From Bacteroidota bacterium (lineage in GTDB: Bacteria > Bacteroidota > Bacteroidia > Bacteroidales > VadinHA17): a stretch of DNA of 11,223 bases. The stretch lies in contig JAUWMO010000086.1 in the NCBI GenBank assembly GCA_030613125.1, positions 1 through 11,223 of the forward strand, in the 5' to 3' direction. Below, one piece after another: positions 1 through 6,937 of this stretch (its first letter is position 1; each line of letters starts with the position of its first letter). The notes under the pieces are model-generated. The model had not been told where the DNA came from. It did no database searches and worked only from the letters and a program-made list of their open reading frames with translations. The translations under genes were made by a program, and so were the position numbers.

Positions 1-43
1 GGAAAACATCCTCATTGAATGGGTCGGTAGGAACAATATCTTC
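1..43 (-). other. porZ: Out-of-frame continuation of porZ, running off the window
   Basis: If one of the nine T (plus-strand A at 44-52) is skipped, translation after DNIFF continues as EDIVPTDPFNEDVF to the window edge with no stop. This resembles the segment that links the first and second propellers in PorZ proteins (commonly of the form PNGPxSNxVF, from memory). The match suggests the gene is really longer and that the stop at 42-44 comes from a one-base insertion, in the genome or in the read. Confidence 0.6.
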
Positions 44-1025
44 AAAAAAAAATATTATCCGGACTTTTAATTAAGCCATGAGAATGATCTGCAATCCAGA
101 GCGTGCCATCCATGTCAATTATTGCATGCCTGGGATCAATAGGGCCCCAACCATACGTGTCAATCATTGTTTCAAGATTTTCAGCTTGATCATACACTTT
201 AACTATATTATTTCCTGTTAAAATGAGTTTGCCATTCCTTGCTGAAAGGGAGCTGTTGATCCCATTTGTGTGAGTAAAAAATGCCCATGAAACACCATCA
301 TAACGGAAAACCGAATCAATAGAGTTTAAAGTATTGGTCTGATTAGTGAAAATATCATTCCCAAATGTTGTAATAGCAGTGAATTTATTATCCATCCCGG
401 GAATGGTGGTTATTTTAGTCCAATGTGTATAATCTACTAACAACGGATCATTAATATCTGCAGTCAATATACCAAATTCAGTTGCAGCAAAAAGTTTTGT
501 CCCCGAAAGGGTCAGATCATATACAGGTAAGCGGTCTCCATTTTCTCCAATGAAATAAGTGTCTTTGAACTCCTTTTTCTTAAGGTTAAGTACCACTATT
601 CCAAAATCACATGACAGATAGGCTAACTCACCAACAAATAAAACATTATTAATGGTTTTTCCCCCGGCAATTGGAGCCCTGAAAATATCAGAAAGGTTAA
701 ATATACCTTCATTTTGAACAAGATCAAGTTTCCCATTCTTAAATGCTACCAGAAGAATGTGATTAGCAGCAGAATATTCTGCAAAAGACAATTTAGTGTC
801 AGAGAGTCCTTGTACTTTTGAGAATTTTTCTTCTAAATAATCTGATTTATGAAAAGAAAAGAGAGAAAAATCAGTAGTACAGTAAACCTTATTGCCAAGA
901 TCTGTAACCCTGGTTGTATGCAAATAAGGAAGATGGTCCCGCCATTGTCCTATACCAATCTGACTAAATAATGACATGGTTATCATTACTTGAAATATTG
1001 ATATACTTATAAATATTCGGGTCAT
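42..1025 (-). CDS. porZ: PorZ-like type IX secretion protein, N-terminal part, ending at a homopolymer frame break
   Basis: PorZ sits on the cell surface in the attachment complex of the type IX secretion system, where it is thought to supply anionic LPS for anchoring cargo proteins. The 327 residues seen here begin with a hydrophobic signal peptide (about residues 1-25, ending near GIGQ) followed by WRDHLPY, the usual start of the mature family. Next come repeated beta-propeller blades, with family-like stretches such as VYCTTDFSLFSF, FGIVVLNLKKKEFKDTYFIGENG and DGTLWIADHSHGLIK. The ATG at 1025 is chosen because it gives the signal peptide; an open frame continues upstream to 1259 but runs antisense through rdgB. 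Known PorZ proteins have over 700 residues, so this is less than half. The frame ends in TGA inside a run of nine T (coding strand), and a one-base shift reopens it (see the feature at 1-43). It lies 37 bases after rdgB and is probably co-transcribed with it. The family call is from recalled conservation, not a search. Confidence 0.82.
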   Translation of the reverse strand: MTRIFISISIFQVMITMSLFSQIGIGQWRDHLPYLHTTRVTDLGNKVYCTTDFSLFSFHKSDYLEEKFSKVQGLSDTKLSFAEYSAANHILLVAFKNGKLDLVQNEGIFNLSDIFRAPIAGGKTINNVLFVGELAYLSCDFGIVVLNLKKKEFKDTYFIGENGDRLPVYDLTLSGTKLFAATEFGILTADINDPLLVDYTHWTKITTIPGMDNKFTAITTFGNDIFTNQTNTLNSIDSVFRYDGVSWAFFTHTNGINSSLSARNGKLILTGNNIVKVYDQAENLETMIDTYGWGPIDPRHAIIDMDGTLWIADHSHGLIKSPDNIFF

Positions 1026-1062
1026 ATTATTTTGGAAAGATCTCTTCTTTTGATTCTGCTTT

Positions 1063-1659
1063 TCATTTTTTAACAGTATTAAGGGAAAGTTGATTAAGGA
1101 ATTCAATAAGTTTTTTAATTGCCCGGGCCCTATGGCTGATTTTATTTTTTTCTTTAAGATCCATTTCAGCAAAGGTTTTTTCAAATCCAAAAGGCCTGAA
1201 AACAGGATCATATCCAAATCCTTTATCACCTTTTTTTCCCTCAACGATTTCACCTTCAACTAATCCCTCAAATAACCTCTCTTCTCCATTAATAATAAGT
1301 GCTATTATGGTCCGAAATTGGGCCTTCCTGTTTGATTTTCCATGAAGTTCATACAATAATTTTCGAATATTTTCCTCAGAACTTTTTAAATCGCCCGCAT
1401 AACGTGCCGAAAAAATCCCTGGTCTTCCATGTAAAGCTTCAACTTCCAGCCCCGTATCATCTGCTATGGTATTTACTTTGAATTGGTTATAAATAAACCT
1501 TGCTTTTCCGATAGCATTTCCCTCCAGAGTTTGTGAAATTTCAGGAATATCACTTAAAAAATTTAAATCTTTCAGGGTAATCAGTTTAATTCCTGGATTT
1601 AACTCTGGTCTGATTTCATCAAATTTATGAACATTATGTGTTGCAAATATCAATTCCAT
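1063..1659 (-). CDS. rdgB: dITP/XTP pyrophosphatase, RdgB/HAM1 family
   Basis: This cytoplasmic enzyme hydrolyses non-canonical purine nucleotides (dITP, ITP, XTP) to the monophosphate and pyrophosphate, keeping deaminated bases out of DNA and RNA. At 198 residues it has the normal family length. Visible motifs in order are ATHNVHK (6-12, nucleotide binding), DDTGLEVEAL (67-76, with the acidic metal and catalytic residues), SARYAG (84-89), GFGYDPVF (147-154, base recognition) and SHRARA (175-180). The start is the only ATG that gives the conserved N-terminus. It lies downstream of the stress-protein gene, separated by a hairpin terminator, and 37 bases upstream of porZ. It therefore needs read-through or a promoter in the short gap; I found no clear TAnnTTTG motif there, only the near match TATCCTTG within the hairpin on the minus strand. 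Confidence 0.96.
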   Translation of the reverse strand: MELIFATHNVHKFDEIRPELNPGIKLITLKDLNFLSDIPEISQTLEGNAIGKARFIYNQFKVNTIADDTGLEVEALHGRPGIFSARYAGDLKSSEENIRKLLYELHGKSNRKAQFRTIIALIINGEERLFEGLVEGEIVEGKKGDKGFGYDPVFRPFGFEKTFAEMDLKEKNKISHRARAIKKLIEFLNQLSLNTVKK

Positions 1660-1672
1660 TATTTTATATTAC

Positions 1673-1703
1673 AAAAAAACAAGGATACAAAAATCCTTGT
1701 TTT
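1673..1703 (-). terminator. Rho-independent terminator after the stress-protein gene
   Basis: Perfect 11-bp inverted repeat: AAAACAAGGAT (1676-1686) pairs with ATCCTTGTTTT (1693-1703) around a 6-base loop. Read on the minus strand, the stem runs straight into a tract of seven T (plus-strand A at 1673-1679). It lies 29 bases past the usp stop codon and only 13 bases before the rdgB start, so it separates the two genes or attenuates rdgB. Confidence 0.8.
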
Positions 1704-1731
1704 AATAAAATATTGCTATAAATTAAAAATC

Positions 1732-2571
1732 TTATCCACCCATAGCTGAAAATCCGCCCCGGCTTCGTAATTCAGGATTCGGGTTCACGCACATTATTGG
1801 AATTTTTTCCTTATTTGCAATTATTTGTTGTTCCTCAGCACCAAGAGCATAGTCGGCAAGGCTGATATCTCTGGTGGTCATTATAAGAATTAGATCAGCT
1901 TTAATCTGAGTGGCAAAATCAATTGTTTCCTTTGCAAACTTTTTTTTCCCTGGAGCTGTATGTATCTCATATTCAATGTTCTTTGAAGCAAAATATTTTC
2001 TTGCAAAAAGAGTATTGGCTCGTATTTTGGCTCTAAAAGTTTTATCTTTTACATCTTGCTTAAGAAAATAAAACTTTGTGTGATAGTAGCTTGCCAGATA
2101 GCTTACCCATGTATTTTTTTCCTTGTTTTCTAATCTGAAATCAATTGGGAAAACAATCTTTTCAAATTTCTTTGATCTCGGAGGTCCCTGGACAATAATA
2201 AAAGGCACTTCAGTATTTACAATAACCTTTAAAGCCCAGCTCCCGGTAAGTTTTTGCACTCCTTTAACACCATGGGTTCCCATGACGATAAGATTTGCTT
2301 TTACTTCAGCAGCAAATTTCCCAATGTCTTGAAAAATACTACCCTCTCTAACAATATAACTGGGAGTTATAAAATGTTCCTTAAAAAATTTATCGCAAAT
2401 TTCTTTACATCTTTTCTCAGCTTCCTTTATTTCAGATCGTTTTTTAACAATATGAAGTAAAACAATTTCATTTTCCATTGCCTTGGATATGACTAACGCA
2501 TTTTCCAAAGCATAATCACCTATAACTGTAAAATCATGTGGAACTACAATGGTTTCTTTCCTTTTTTCCAT
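1732..2571 (-). CDS. Universal stress protein with two UspA domains
   Basis: Cytoplasmic tandem UspA protein of 279 residues; members bind ATP or other nucleotides and help survival under stress. Domain 1 (about 5-128) has the nucleotide-binding start VVPHDF (9-14, Asp13) and the phosphate loop GTHGVKGVQKLTGS (98-111). The spacing between the second and third Gly is eight residues, one fewer than the usual G-2x-G-9x-G(S/T). Domain 2 (about 136-263) keeps the fold pattern (KIVFPIDF at 137-144, ADLILIMTT at 225-233), but its loop region is degenerate (LADYALGAEEQQI), so it probably does not bind nucleotide in the standard way. A short Gly-rich tail (RGGFSAMGG) closes the protein. The ATG at 2571 has an A-rich leader without Shine-Dalgarno. 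It is transcribed divergently from the adenylate cyclase gene, with 89 bases between the two start codons. Confidence 0.93.
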   Translation of the reverse strand: MEKRKETIVVPHDFTVIGDYALENALVISKAMENEIVLLHIVKKRSEIKEAEKRCKEICDKFFKEHFITPSYIVREGSIFQDIGKFAAEVKANLIVMGTHGVKGVQKLTGSWALKVIVNTEVPFIIVQGPPRSKKFEKIVFPIDFRLENKEKNTWVSYLASYYHTKFYFLKQDVKDKTFRAKIRANTLFARKYFASKNIEYEIHTAPGKKKFAKETIDFATQIKADLILIMTTRDISLADYALGAEEQQIIANKEKIPIMCVNPNPELRSRGGFSAMGG

Positions 2572-2616
2572 AACGTTTTTGTTACTCAGAGTTAAACAAC
2601 TATTAAATAAATATTA

Positions 2617-2624
2617 TACTTTTG
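2617..2624 (+). promoter_or_regulatory. Bacteroidota -7 promoter element of the cyclase gene
   Basis: TACTTTTG matches the TAnnTTTG element of the Bacteroidota housekeeping sigma factor exactly. It lies 36 bases before the ATG at 2661, leaving a leader of about 30 bases. No convincing TTG-type -33 element is found at the usual spacing. Confidence 0.5.
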
Positions 2625-2660
2625 AATAACGAATAAACCAAGAATTTGGTTTTACAAGTT

Positions 2661-4556
2661 ATGAATTTTCCTTATAAAACAAATTATTATCCTTTATTTT
2701 TTTTATTTCTGGTTGTTTTCAGTATAACAATTGAAACAATTTCCTATTCACAGATTTCCATTACGAAACAACCGAAAATACTAAATATTACATTGAAAGG
2801 AGATTCTTTAATCTATAAATTAGATGATTCTTCAACAATGCGTGATAAGGAAGATATTTTTTTTTCAAAAAGTATTACAATTCCATATAAATATAATTCT
2901 GTCTATTTCGGAATTGACACTTGTAATATTCCTGATGGTACCTGTTTTCAATTTTATCTTGCAGGACATGACAAAAATTGGGGGAAACTTTATAAATACC
3001 CCCTGAAGGAATACTCAAATTTATCTCCCGGAAGTTATATATTCAATGTACGCTTTAATAGCAAAGACAGAATACCTTCTGCCTCAACCAGTTTTCAATT
3101 TAAAATTTTAACACCATTTTACATGACCAGGATAGCAATTTTTATTTATATGGTTACAGGTTTATTATTTTTTCTGGTTGTTGCAAAAGTATTTAGTTAC
3201 AAATTTGCCAGAGAACGATTTCGTTTAGAGAGAATAATTAATAAGAGGACAGATGAGCTAATAAAAGAAAAGGATAAATCGGAAAATCTTATTGCAAACT
3301 TACTTCCCAAAGACACAGCTTATGAATTAAAAACCAAGGGAAAAGCAACAAAAAGAAAATACCAGATGGCAACGGTTTTGTTTTCTGATATTCAAGGATT
3401 TACAAGACTGGCTGAGCAAATAAATCCGGAAATTTTGATTGACATACTTGATAGCTTTTACTTACATTTTGATTCTGTTGTTGAAAAATACAATATTGAA
3501 AAAATCAAAACAATTGGAGATGCTTATATGTGTGCAGGCGGAATCCCGGAAAAAAACAGAACAAATCCCGTTGAAGTAATAATGGCTGCTTTGGAAATGC
3601 AGCAATATATGAAAGAGTTGCATAAAAAATCAAGTAAAAAAAATACAAGGATATGGGATATCAGGATTGGTATACACACAGGTTCTATAATTGCCGGAGT
3701 AGTAGGTCATAAAAAGTTATCCTATGATATCTGGGGGGATACAGTTAATATTGCAAGCAGAATGGAATCTTCAGGGGAAGCTGGCAAAATCAATATTTCA
3801 GGCTCAACCTATGAGTTGGTTAAAAATTTTTTTAATTGTGAATATCGTGGGAAGATGCCCGTAAAATACAAAGGCGAGATCGATATGTATTTCGTTAAAG
3901 GAATTCGCCCTGACTTACAGACAATCCCATTAGGATTACCGAATAAAAAATTCTTTATTCATTTACAATTGTTGAGGTTAAACGACCTGGAGGAAGCAAT
4001 TCTAAAAATATTGAAAGAGAAATTGCCTCAAAATCTTTACTATCATAACTACAGGCATACCATGCATGTTTATACTCAAGTTGAATTACTCGGAAGAGCA
4101 GAAAAAATATCCGATGATGAAATGCTGTTTGTCAGGACTGCCGCACTTCTACATGATTCAGGATTTATGAATAGTTATGAAAATCATGAAAAATTGGGAT
4201 GTGATTATGCTAAGGAGATACTTCCAGGTTATAAATATTCTGAGGAACAAATTAGTAGAATTTGTGAACTGATAATGATTACTTCCCGCGGCTTCAAACC
4301 TAAGACCCTCATTGAAAAAATTATTTGCGATGCTGATTCTGATTATCTTGGCAGGGTTGATTATAAACAGGCTTCTATGGATCTTTGTAATGAACTTAAA
4401 GAACAAAAAAAAGTAAATTCACTGAATGAATGGAAAGAGTCACAAGCAAAACTTATTAAAGAGCATGAATTTTATACAAAAACAGCAATAATTCTTAGGG
4501 ACATTAATAAAAAAGAACAACTGAAAAATGTTCATCAATTAACAGATAAAAGTTAA
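2661..4556 (+). CDS. Membrane-anchored class III adenylate cyclase fused to an HD phosphohydrolase domain
   Basis: The ATG at 2661 (631 residues) is preferred; the frame also offers a TTG at 2646, five codons earlier. Layout: signal or membrane helix (about 9-31); an extracytoplasmic Y_Y_Y-like beta domain (about 71-151, with YKYNSVYF, FQFYLAGHDKNW and LSPGSYIFNVRF), here without the beta-propeller that often precedes it; membrane helix (about 155-177); charged coiled linker (183-210); class III cyclase (about 231-415); HD domain (about 445-565). The cyclase keeps both metal aspartates (D243 in FSDIQGF, D287 in GDAYM), the adenine-selecting pair K283 and D356 (YDIWGDTVNIASR), N363 and transition-state R367, so ATP to cAMP is the likely reaction. 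The HD domain keeps H466, H498-D499 (LLHDSG), H509 and D557 (CDADSDYLGR), so it should bind metal and hydrolyse a phosphoester; its substrate is unknown. It is divergent from the stress protein and precedes the aminotransferase gene, which has its own promoter. Confidence 0.9.
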   Translation: MNFPYKTNYYPLFFLFLVVFSITIETISYSQISITKQPKILNITLKGDSLIYKLDDSSTMRDKEDIFFSKSITIPYKYNSVYFGIDTCNIPDGTCFQFYLAGHDKNWGKLYKYPLKEYSNLSPGSYIFNVRFNSKDRIPSASTSFQFKILTPFYMTRIAIFIYMVTGLLFFLVVAKVFSYKFARERFRLERIINKRTDELIKEKDKSENLIANLLPKDTAYELKTKGKATKRKYQMATVLFSDIQGFTRLAEQINPEILIDILDSFYLHFDSVVEKYNIEKIKTIGDAYMCAGGIPEKNRTNPVEVIMAALEMQQYMKELHKKSSKKNTRIWDIRIGIHTGSIIAGVVGHKKLSYDIWGDTVNIASRMESSGEAGKINISGSTYELVKNFFNCEYRGKMPVKYKGEIDMYFVKGIRPDLQTIPLGLPNKKFFIHLQLLRLNDLEEAILKILKEKLPQNLYYHNYRHTMHVYTQVELLGRAEKISDDEMLFVRTAALLHDSGFMNSYENHEKLGCDYAKEILPGYKYSEEQISRICELIMITSRGFKPKTLIEKIICDADSDYLGRVDYKQASMDLCNELKEQKKVNSLNEWKESQAKLIKEHEFYTKTAIILRDINKKEQLKNVHQLTDKS

Positions 4557-4571
4557 GGAAAACACCCAATT

Positions 4572-4605
4572 CTCTTGTGATCAAGAGCTAATTAACGTAT
4601 TTTTG
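4572..4605 (+). promoter_or_regulatory. Promoter of the aminotransferase gene with a dyad over its -33 element
   Basis: TATTTTTG (4598-4605) matches TAnnTTTG, and CTTG at 4574-4577 lies 20 bases upstream, the spacing expected for the -33 element. A 6-bp inverted repeat, CTCTTG-TGAT-CAAGAG (4572-4587), overlaps that -33 element. It could be an operator, a weak stem at the end of the cyclase transcript, or chance. The start codon at 4642 gives a leader of about 30 bases. Confidence 0.55.
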
Positions 4606-4641
4606 GATTTTAGGATTCTTAAAATAAACTAATATATAAAA

Positions 4642-5658
4642 ATGAAAAATCTAGATTGGAATAATTTGCCTTTTGGATATACCAAAACCAATTATAATGT
4701 TCGGTGCTATTACAGAAACAATAAATGGGGAGAATTAGAAGTATCAAGTTCGGAAGTTATAAATATCCATATGGCAGCAACATGTTTGCATTATGGTCAG
4801 GAGGCTTTTGAAGGGATGAAGGCTTTTAGGGGTAAAGATGGCAGGATCAGAATTTTTCGTTGGAGGGATAATGCTAAAAGGATGGCTGCATCAGCAAGGG
4901 GAATTTTGCTGGCTGAAGTTCCTGAGGAATTATTTAAGGCTGCTGTTTGGAAGGCAATAAAAATGAATGAGGAGTTTGTGCCTCCTCATGATTCTGGTGC
5001 TGCTTTGTATATCAGGCCTCTCCTCCTTGGGACAGGTGCTGAGGTTGGAGTAAAAGCCTCTTCGGAATATTTATTCATGGTTTTTGTTACTCCGGTTGGC
5101 CCTTACTTTAAGGAAGGATTTAAGCCTGTAAAAATGATGATTTGCAGAAAATTTGACAGAGCAGCTCCTCTTGGTACCGGGAATATTAAAGTGGGAGGAA
5201 ATTATGCAGGCAGTTTAAACCCTATAAAAAATGCTCATGATAAAAAATTTGCAAATATTGTTTTTCTCGATGCAAAAGAGAAAAATTATATTGATGAATG
5301 TGGACCGGCCAATTTCTTTGGAATTAAAAACAATACCTATGTGACCCCTGATTCACCTTCCATTTTACCTTCAATTACAAATAAAAGTCTAATTCAACTT
5401 GCTCAGGACCTGGGGATGAAGGTAGAAAAAAGAAAAGTCCCGGTTGATGAATTAGAGACTTTTGAAGAGGTTGGAGCATGCGGAACAGCTGCAGTTATCA
5501 GCCCTATTAAAGAGATTTTTGATCCTGAAACAAATAAAACCTATGTATTTGGAGGTGAAAATCCCGGGCCTGTATCATTAAAATTATATAACCAACTAAG
5601 AGCAATTCAACTTGGTGATGCTCCGGACAAATACGGTTGGGTTGAATTTGTTGATTAA
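4642..5658 (+). CDS. ilvE: Branched-chain amino acid aminotransferase
   Basis: PLP-dependent class IV aminotransferase that interconverts leucine, isoleucine and valine with their 2-keto acids, using glutamate/2-oxoglutarate; cytoplasmic, and the last step of branched-chain synthesis. The 338 residues fit the long BCAT subgroup (the type also found in eukaryotes) rather than the roughly 310-residue E. coli IlvE form. Visible motifs are LHYGQEAFEGMKAFR (49-63), RPLLLGTG (125-132), GTGNIKVGGNYAGSL (178-192) with the PLP lysine K183, DECGPANFF (218-226, cofactor-contacting) and GACGTAAVISP (278-288). The human-type CxxC redox pair is absent; only one Cys is seen in that loop. The leader is A-rich. 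It stands alone between its own promoter and a dyad at 5677-5713, so it is probably monocistronic. No other branched-chain synthesis genes are nearby. Confidence 0.95.
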   Translation: MKNLDWNNLPFGYTKTNYNVRCYYRNNKWGELEVSSSEVINIHMAATCLHYGQEAFEGMKAFRGKDGRIRIFRWRDNAKRMAASARGILLAEVPEELFKAAVWKAIKMNEEFVPPHDSGAALYIRPLLLGTGAEVGVKASSEYLFMVFVTPVGPYFKEGFKPVKMMICRKFDRAAPLGTGNIKVGGNYAGSLNPIKNAHDKKFANIVFLDAKEKNYIDECGPANFFGIKNNTYVTPDSPSILPSITNKSLIQLAQDLGMKVEKRKVPVDELETFEEVGACGTAAVISPIKEIFDPETNKTYVFGGENPGPVSLKLYNQLRAIQLGDAPDKYGWVEFVD

Positions 5659-5676
5659 GATTAATTTACACTCCTG

Positions 5677-5713
5677 ATACTTGAATTATTGATGAACTCT
5701 TTAATTCAGGTAT
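5677..5713 (+). terminator. 12-bp inverted repeat between ilvE and ftsX, terminator or operator
   Basis: ATACTTGAATTA (5677-5688) pairs with TAATTCAGGTAT (5702-5713) over 12 positions with one G-U wobble, around a 13-base loop. It starts 19 bases after the ilvE stop and ends 7 bases before the ftsX -7 element. No clear T tract follows (aattgttta), so as an intrinsic terminator it is weak. Its position over the expected -33 region of ftsX equally fits a regulator site. Confidence 0.5.
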
Positions 5714-5720
5714 AATTGTT

Positions 5721-5728
5721 TATATTTG
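5721..5728 (+). promoter_or_regulatory. -7 promoter element of the ftsX operon
   Basis: TATATTTG matches TAnnTTTG exactly and lies 20 bases before the ATG at 5749. This argues that the in-frame TTG at 5716, upstream of this element, is not the start of ftsX. No good -33 TTG is found at the usual distance. Confidence 0.5.
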
Positions 5729-5748
5729 CCAAATTATTTAGTTTCCAG

Positions 5749-6627
5749 ATGAAAGGAAAAGGTCCTGCTTTTACTAAAAGAAGACTTCGAAGTTCATATT
5801 TCACTTCCATTATTAGTATTTCCCTCGTATTATTTCTAATCGGGTTAATGGGTTTACTGGTATTAAATGCAAAAAGCTTGTCAGATTATGTTAAAGAAAG
5901 CCTGAATCTTTCAATCATACTTGAAGATAATGCAAAAGAGGTAGAAATAAGAAGATTGCAAAAAAATCTGGATGCTTCGAATTTTGTAAAATCAACAGAA
6001 TATATTTCGAAAGAAGAAGCAGCAAATGAATTAAAAAATGAACTTGGTGAAGATTTTATTAACTTCCTGGGTTATAATCCCTTGCTGGCAGCAATAGATG
6101 TTTATCTTTATGCACCTTATGCCAATACTGACAGCATTGCTGCTATTGAGAGCACATTACGTGAATATTCACTTATCAAGGAAATTTATTATCATGAATC
6201 CTTAATACACCTTATAAATGAAAATATCAGGAAAATAAATTTTGTAATACTGATATTTTCAGGCCTCCTGTTCTTAATTGCACTTACTCTTATTAATAAT
6301 ACTATCAGGATTTCAGTCTATGCTAAACGATTTCTTATTAATACAATGCAGCTTGTTGGAGCAACCAGATCATTTATAAGAAAACCCTTTTTAAAAAGAA
6401 GTACAATGCATGGTATAATTGCTGGTCTGGTGGCAATACTTTTAATATTGGGAGTATTATATTTTGCACAGAAAGAGTTTCAGGAAATTATGAAATTACA
6501 AAACCTGGAGACTCTTGTATTTTTATTCTCTTCAGTTATTTTATTGGGTATTTTGTTTAATTATATTTCAACTTTTTTTGCTGTAAATAAATACCTGAGA
6601 ATGGAAGAAGACGATCTGTATTACTAG
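5749..6627 (+). CDS. ftsX: Cell division protein FtsX
   Basis: FtsX is the membrane subunit of the FtsEX ABC-type complex, which couples cytoplasmic ATP hydrolysis by FtsE to activation of peptidoglycan hydrolases at the division site. The ATG at 5749 gives 292 residues; an in-frame TTG at 5716 would overlap the promoter. Features in order: basic N-terminus (KRRLRSSY); TM1 (about 19-40, in ISISLVLFLIGLMGLLVL); a large extracytoplasmic domain (about 41-160); TM2 (about 164-186, INFVILIFSGLLFLIAL); the cytoplasmic coupling region with NTMQLVGATRSFIRKPFL (200s); TM3 (about 225-245); TM4 (about 256-280); and an acidic tail (EEDDLYY). This is the four-helix FtsX topology. FtsE is not in the window, which is common in Bacteroidota. 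First gene of a probable five-gene operon, 17 bases before the DUF3098 gene. Confidence 0.92.
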   Translation: MKGKGPAFTKRRLRSSYFTSIISISLVLFLIGLMGLLVLNAKSLSDYVKESLNLSIILEDNAKEVEIRRLQKNLDASNFVKSTEYISKEEAANELKNELGEDFINFLGYNPLLAAIDVYLYAPYANTDSIAAIESTLREYSLIKEIYYHESLIHLINENIRKINFVILIFSGLLFLIALTLINNTIRISVYAKRFLINTMQLVGATRSFIRKPFLKRSTMHGIIAGLVAILLILGVLYFAQKEFQEIMKLQNLETLVFLFSSVILLGILFNYISTFFAVNKYLRMEEDDLYY

Positions 6628-6644
6628 AATTAAAATTAATTTAA

Positions 6645-6914
6645 ATGTCTAAAAAAGATAAAATTAGAGGACAAACAGAAAATTTTGCGTTGGATAAAAA
6701 CAACTATTTGTTCCTTGCCATTGGTTTTGTTATCATTATTATTGGTTTCCTTCTAATGATTGGAGGGAAATCTGATGATCCAAACCACTTTAGTGAAGCG
6801 ATCTTTAGCTTTCGTCGTATTACTCTTGCTCCCATCATAGTTTTATTTGGATTTGCTTTTGAGATATGGGCAATCATGAAAAAACCGAAAAAAATGAACA
6901 TGAATCCTGAATAG
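6645..6914 (+). CDS. DUF3098 small membrane protein
   Basis: A small protein of 89 residues with a charged cytoplasmic N-terminus (MSKKDKIRGQ), the family-like stretch FALDKNNYLFLAIGFVIIII leading into TM1 (about 22-40), a short loop GGKSDDPNHFSEAIFSFRR (41-59), TM2 (about 60-78, TLAPIIVLFGFAFEIWAI) and a Lys-rich tail. I recognise it as DUF3098, which as far as I know is found only in Bacteroidota, usually between ftsX and uppP. No function is established. Its fixed place between an FtsEX subunit and the lipid-carrier phosphatase suggests a part in envelope growth, which is inference only. It starts 17 bases after ftsX with an A/T-rich leader. Confidence 0.87.
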   Translation: MSKKDKIRGQTENFALDKNNYLFLAIGFVIIIIGFLLMIGGKSDDPNHFSEAIFSFRRITLAPIIVLFGFAFEIWAIMKKPKKMNMNPE

Positions 6915-6937
6915 CAGTTTTATGTTCTTTAATTAAC

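Noticed and set aside
1026..1259. N-terminal extension of the porZ frame (78 more codons)
   Set aside because: It lies antisense-frame over the rdgB coding region and precedes the signal peptide; the ATG at 1025 gives the proper family start.
1299..1481. 60-codon plus-strand frame inside rdgB
   Set aside because: Shadow of the conserved rdgB coding sequence, with no recognisable protein features.
2123..2460. Two plus-strand frames inside the stress-protein gene
   Set aside because: Antisense shadows of a well-supported UspA gene.
2646..2660. TTG start adding five residues to the cyclase
   Set aside because: An ATG at 2661 follows directly, and TTG starts are less likely; the extra residues add nothing recognisable.
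4158..4406. 82-codon minus-strand frame inside the cyclase-HD gene
   Set aside because: Antisense to the HD domain, whose motifs clearly show the coding strand.
5716..5748. TTG start adding eleven residues to FtsX
   Set aside because: It overlaps the TATATTTG promoter element, and FtsX relatives begin close to the basic KRRLRSSY stretch after the ATG at 5749.
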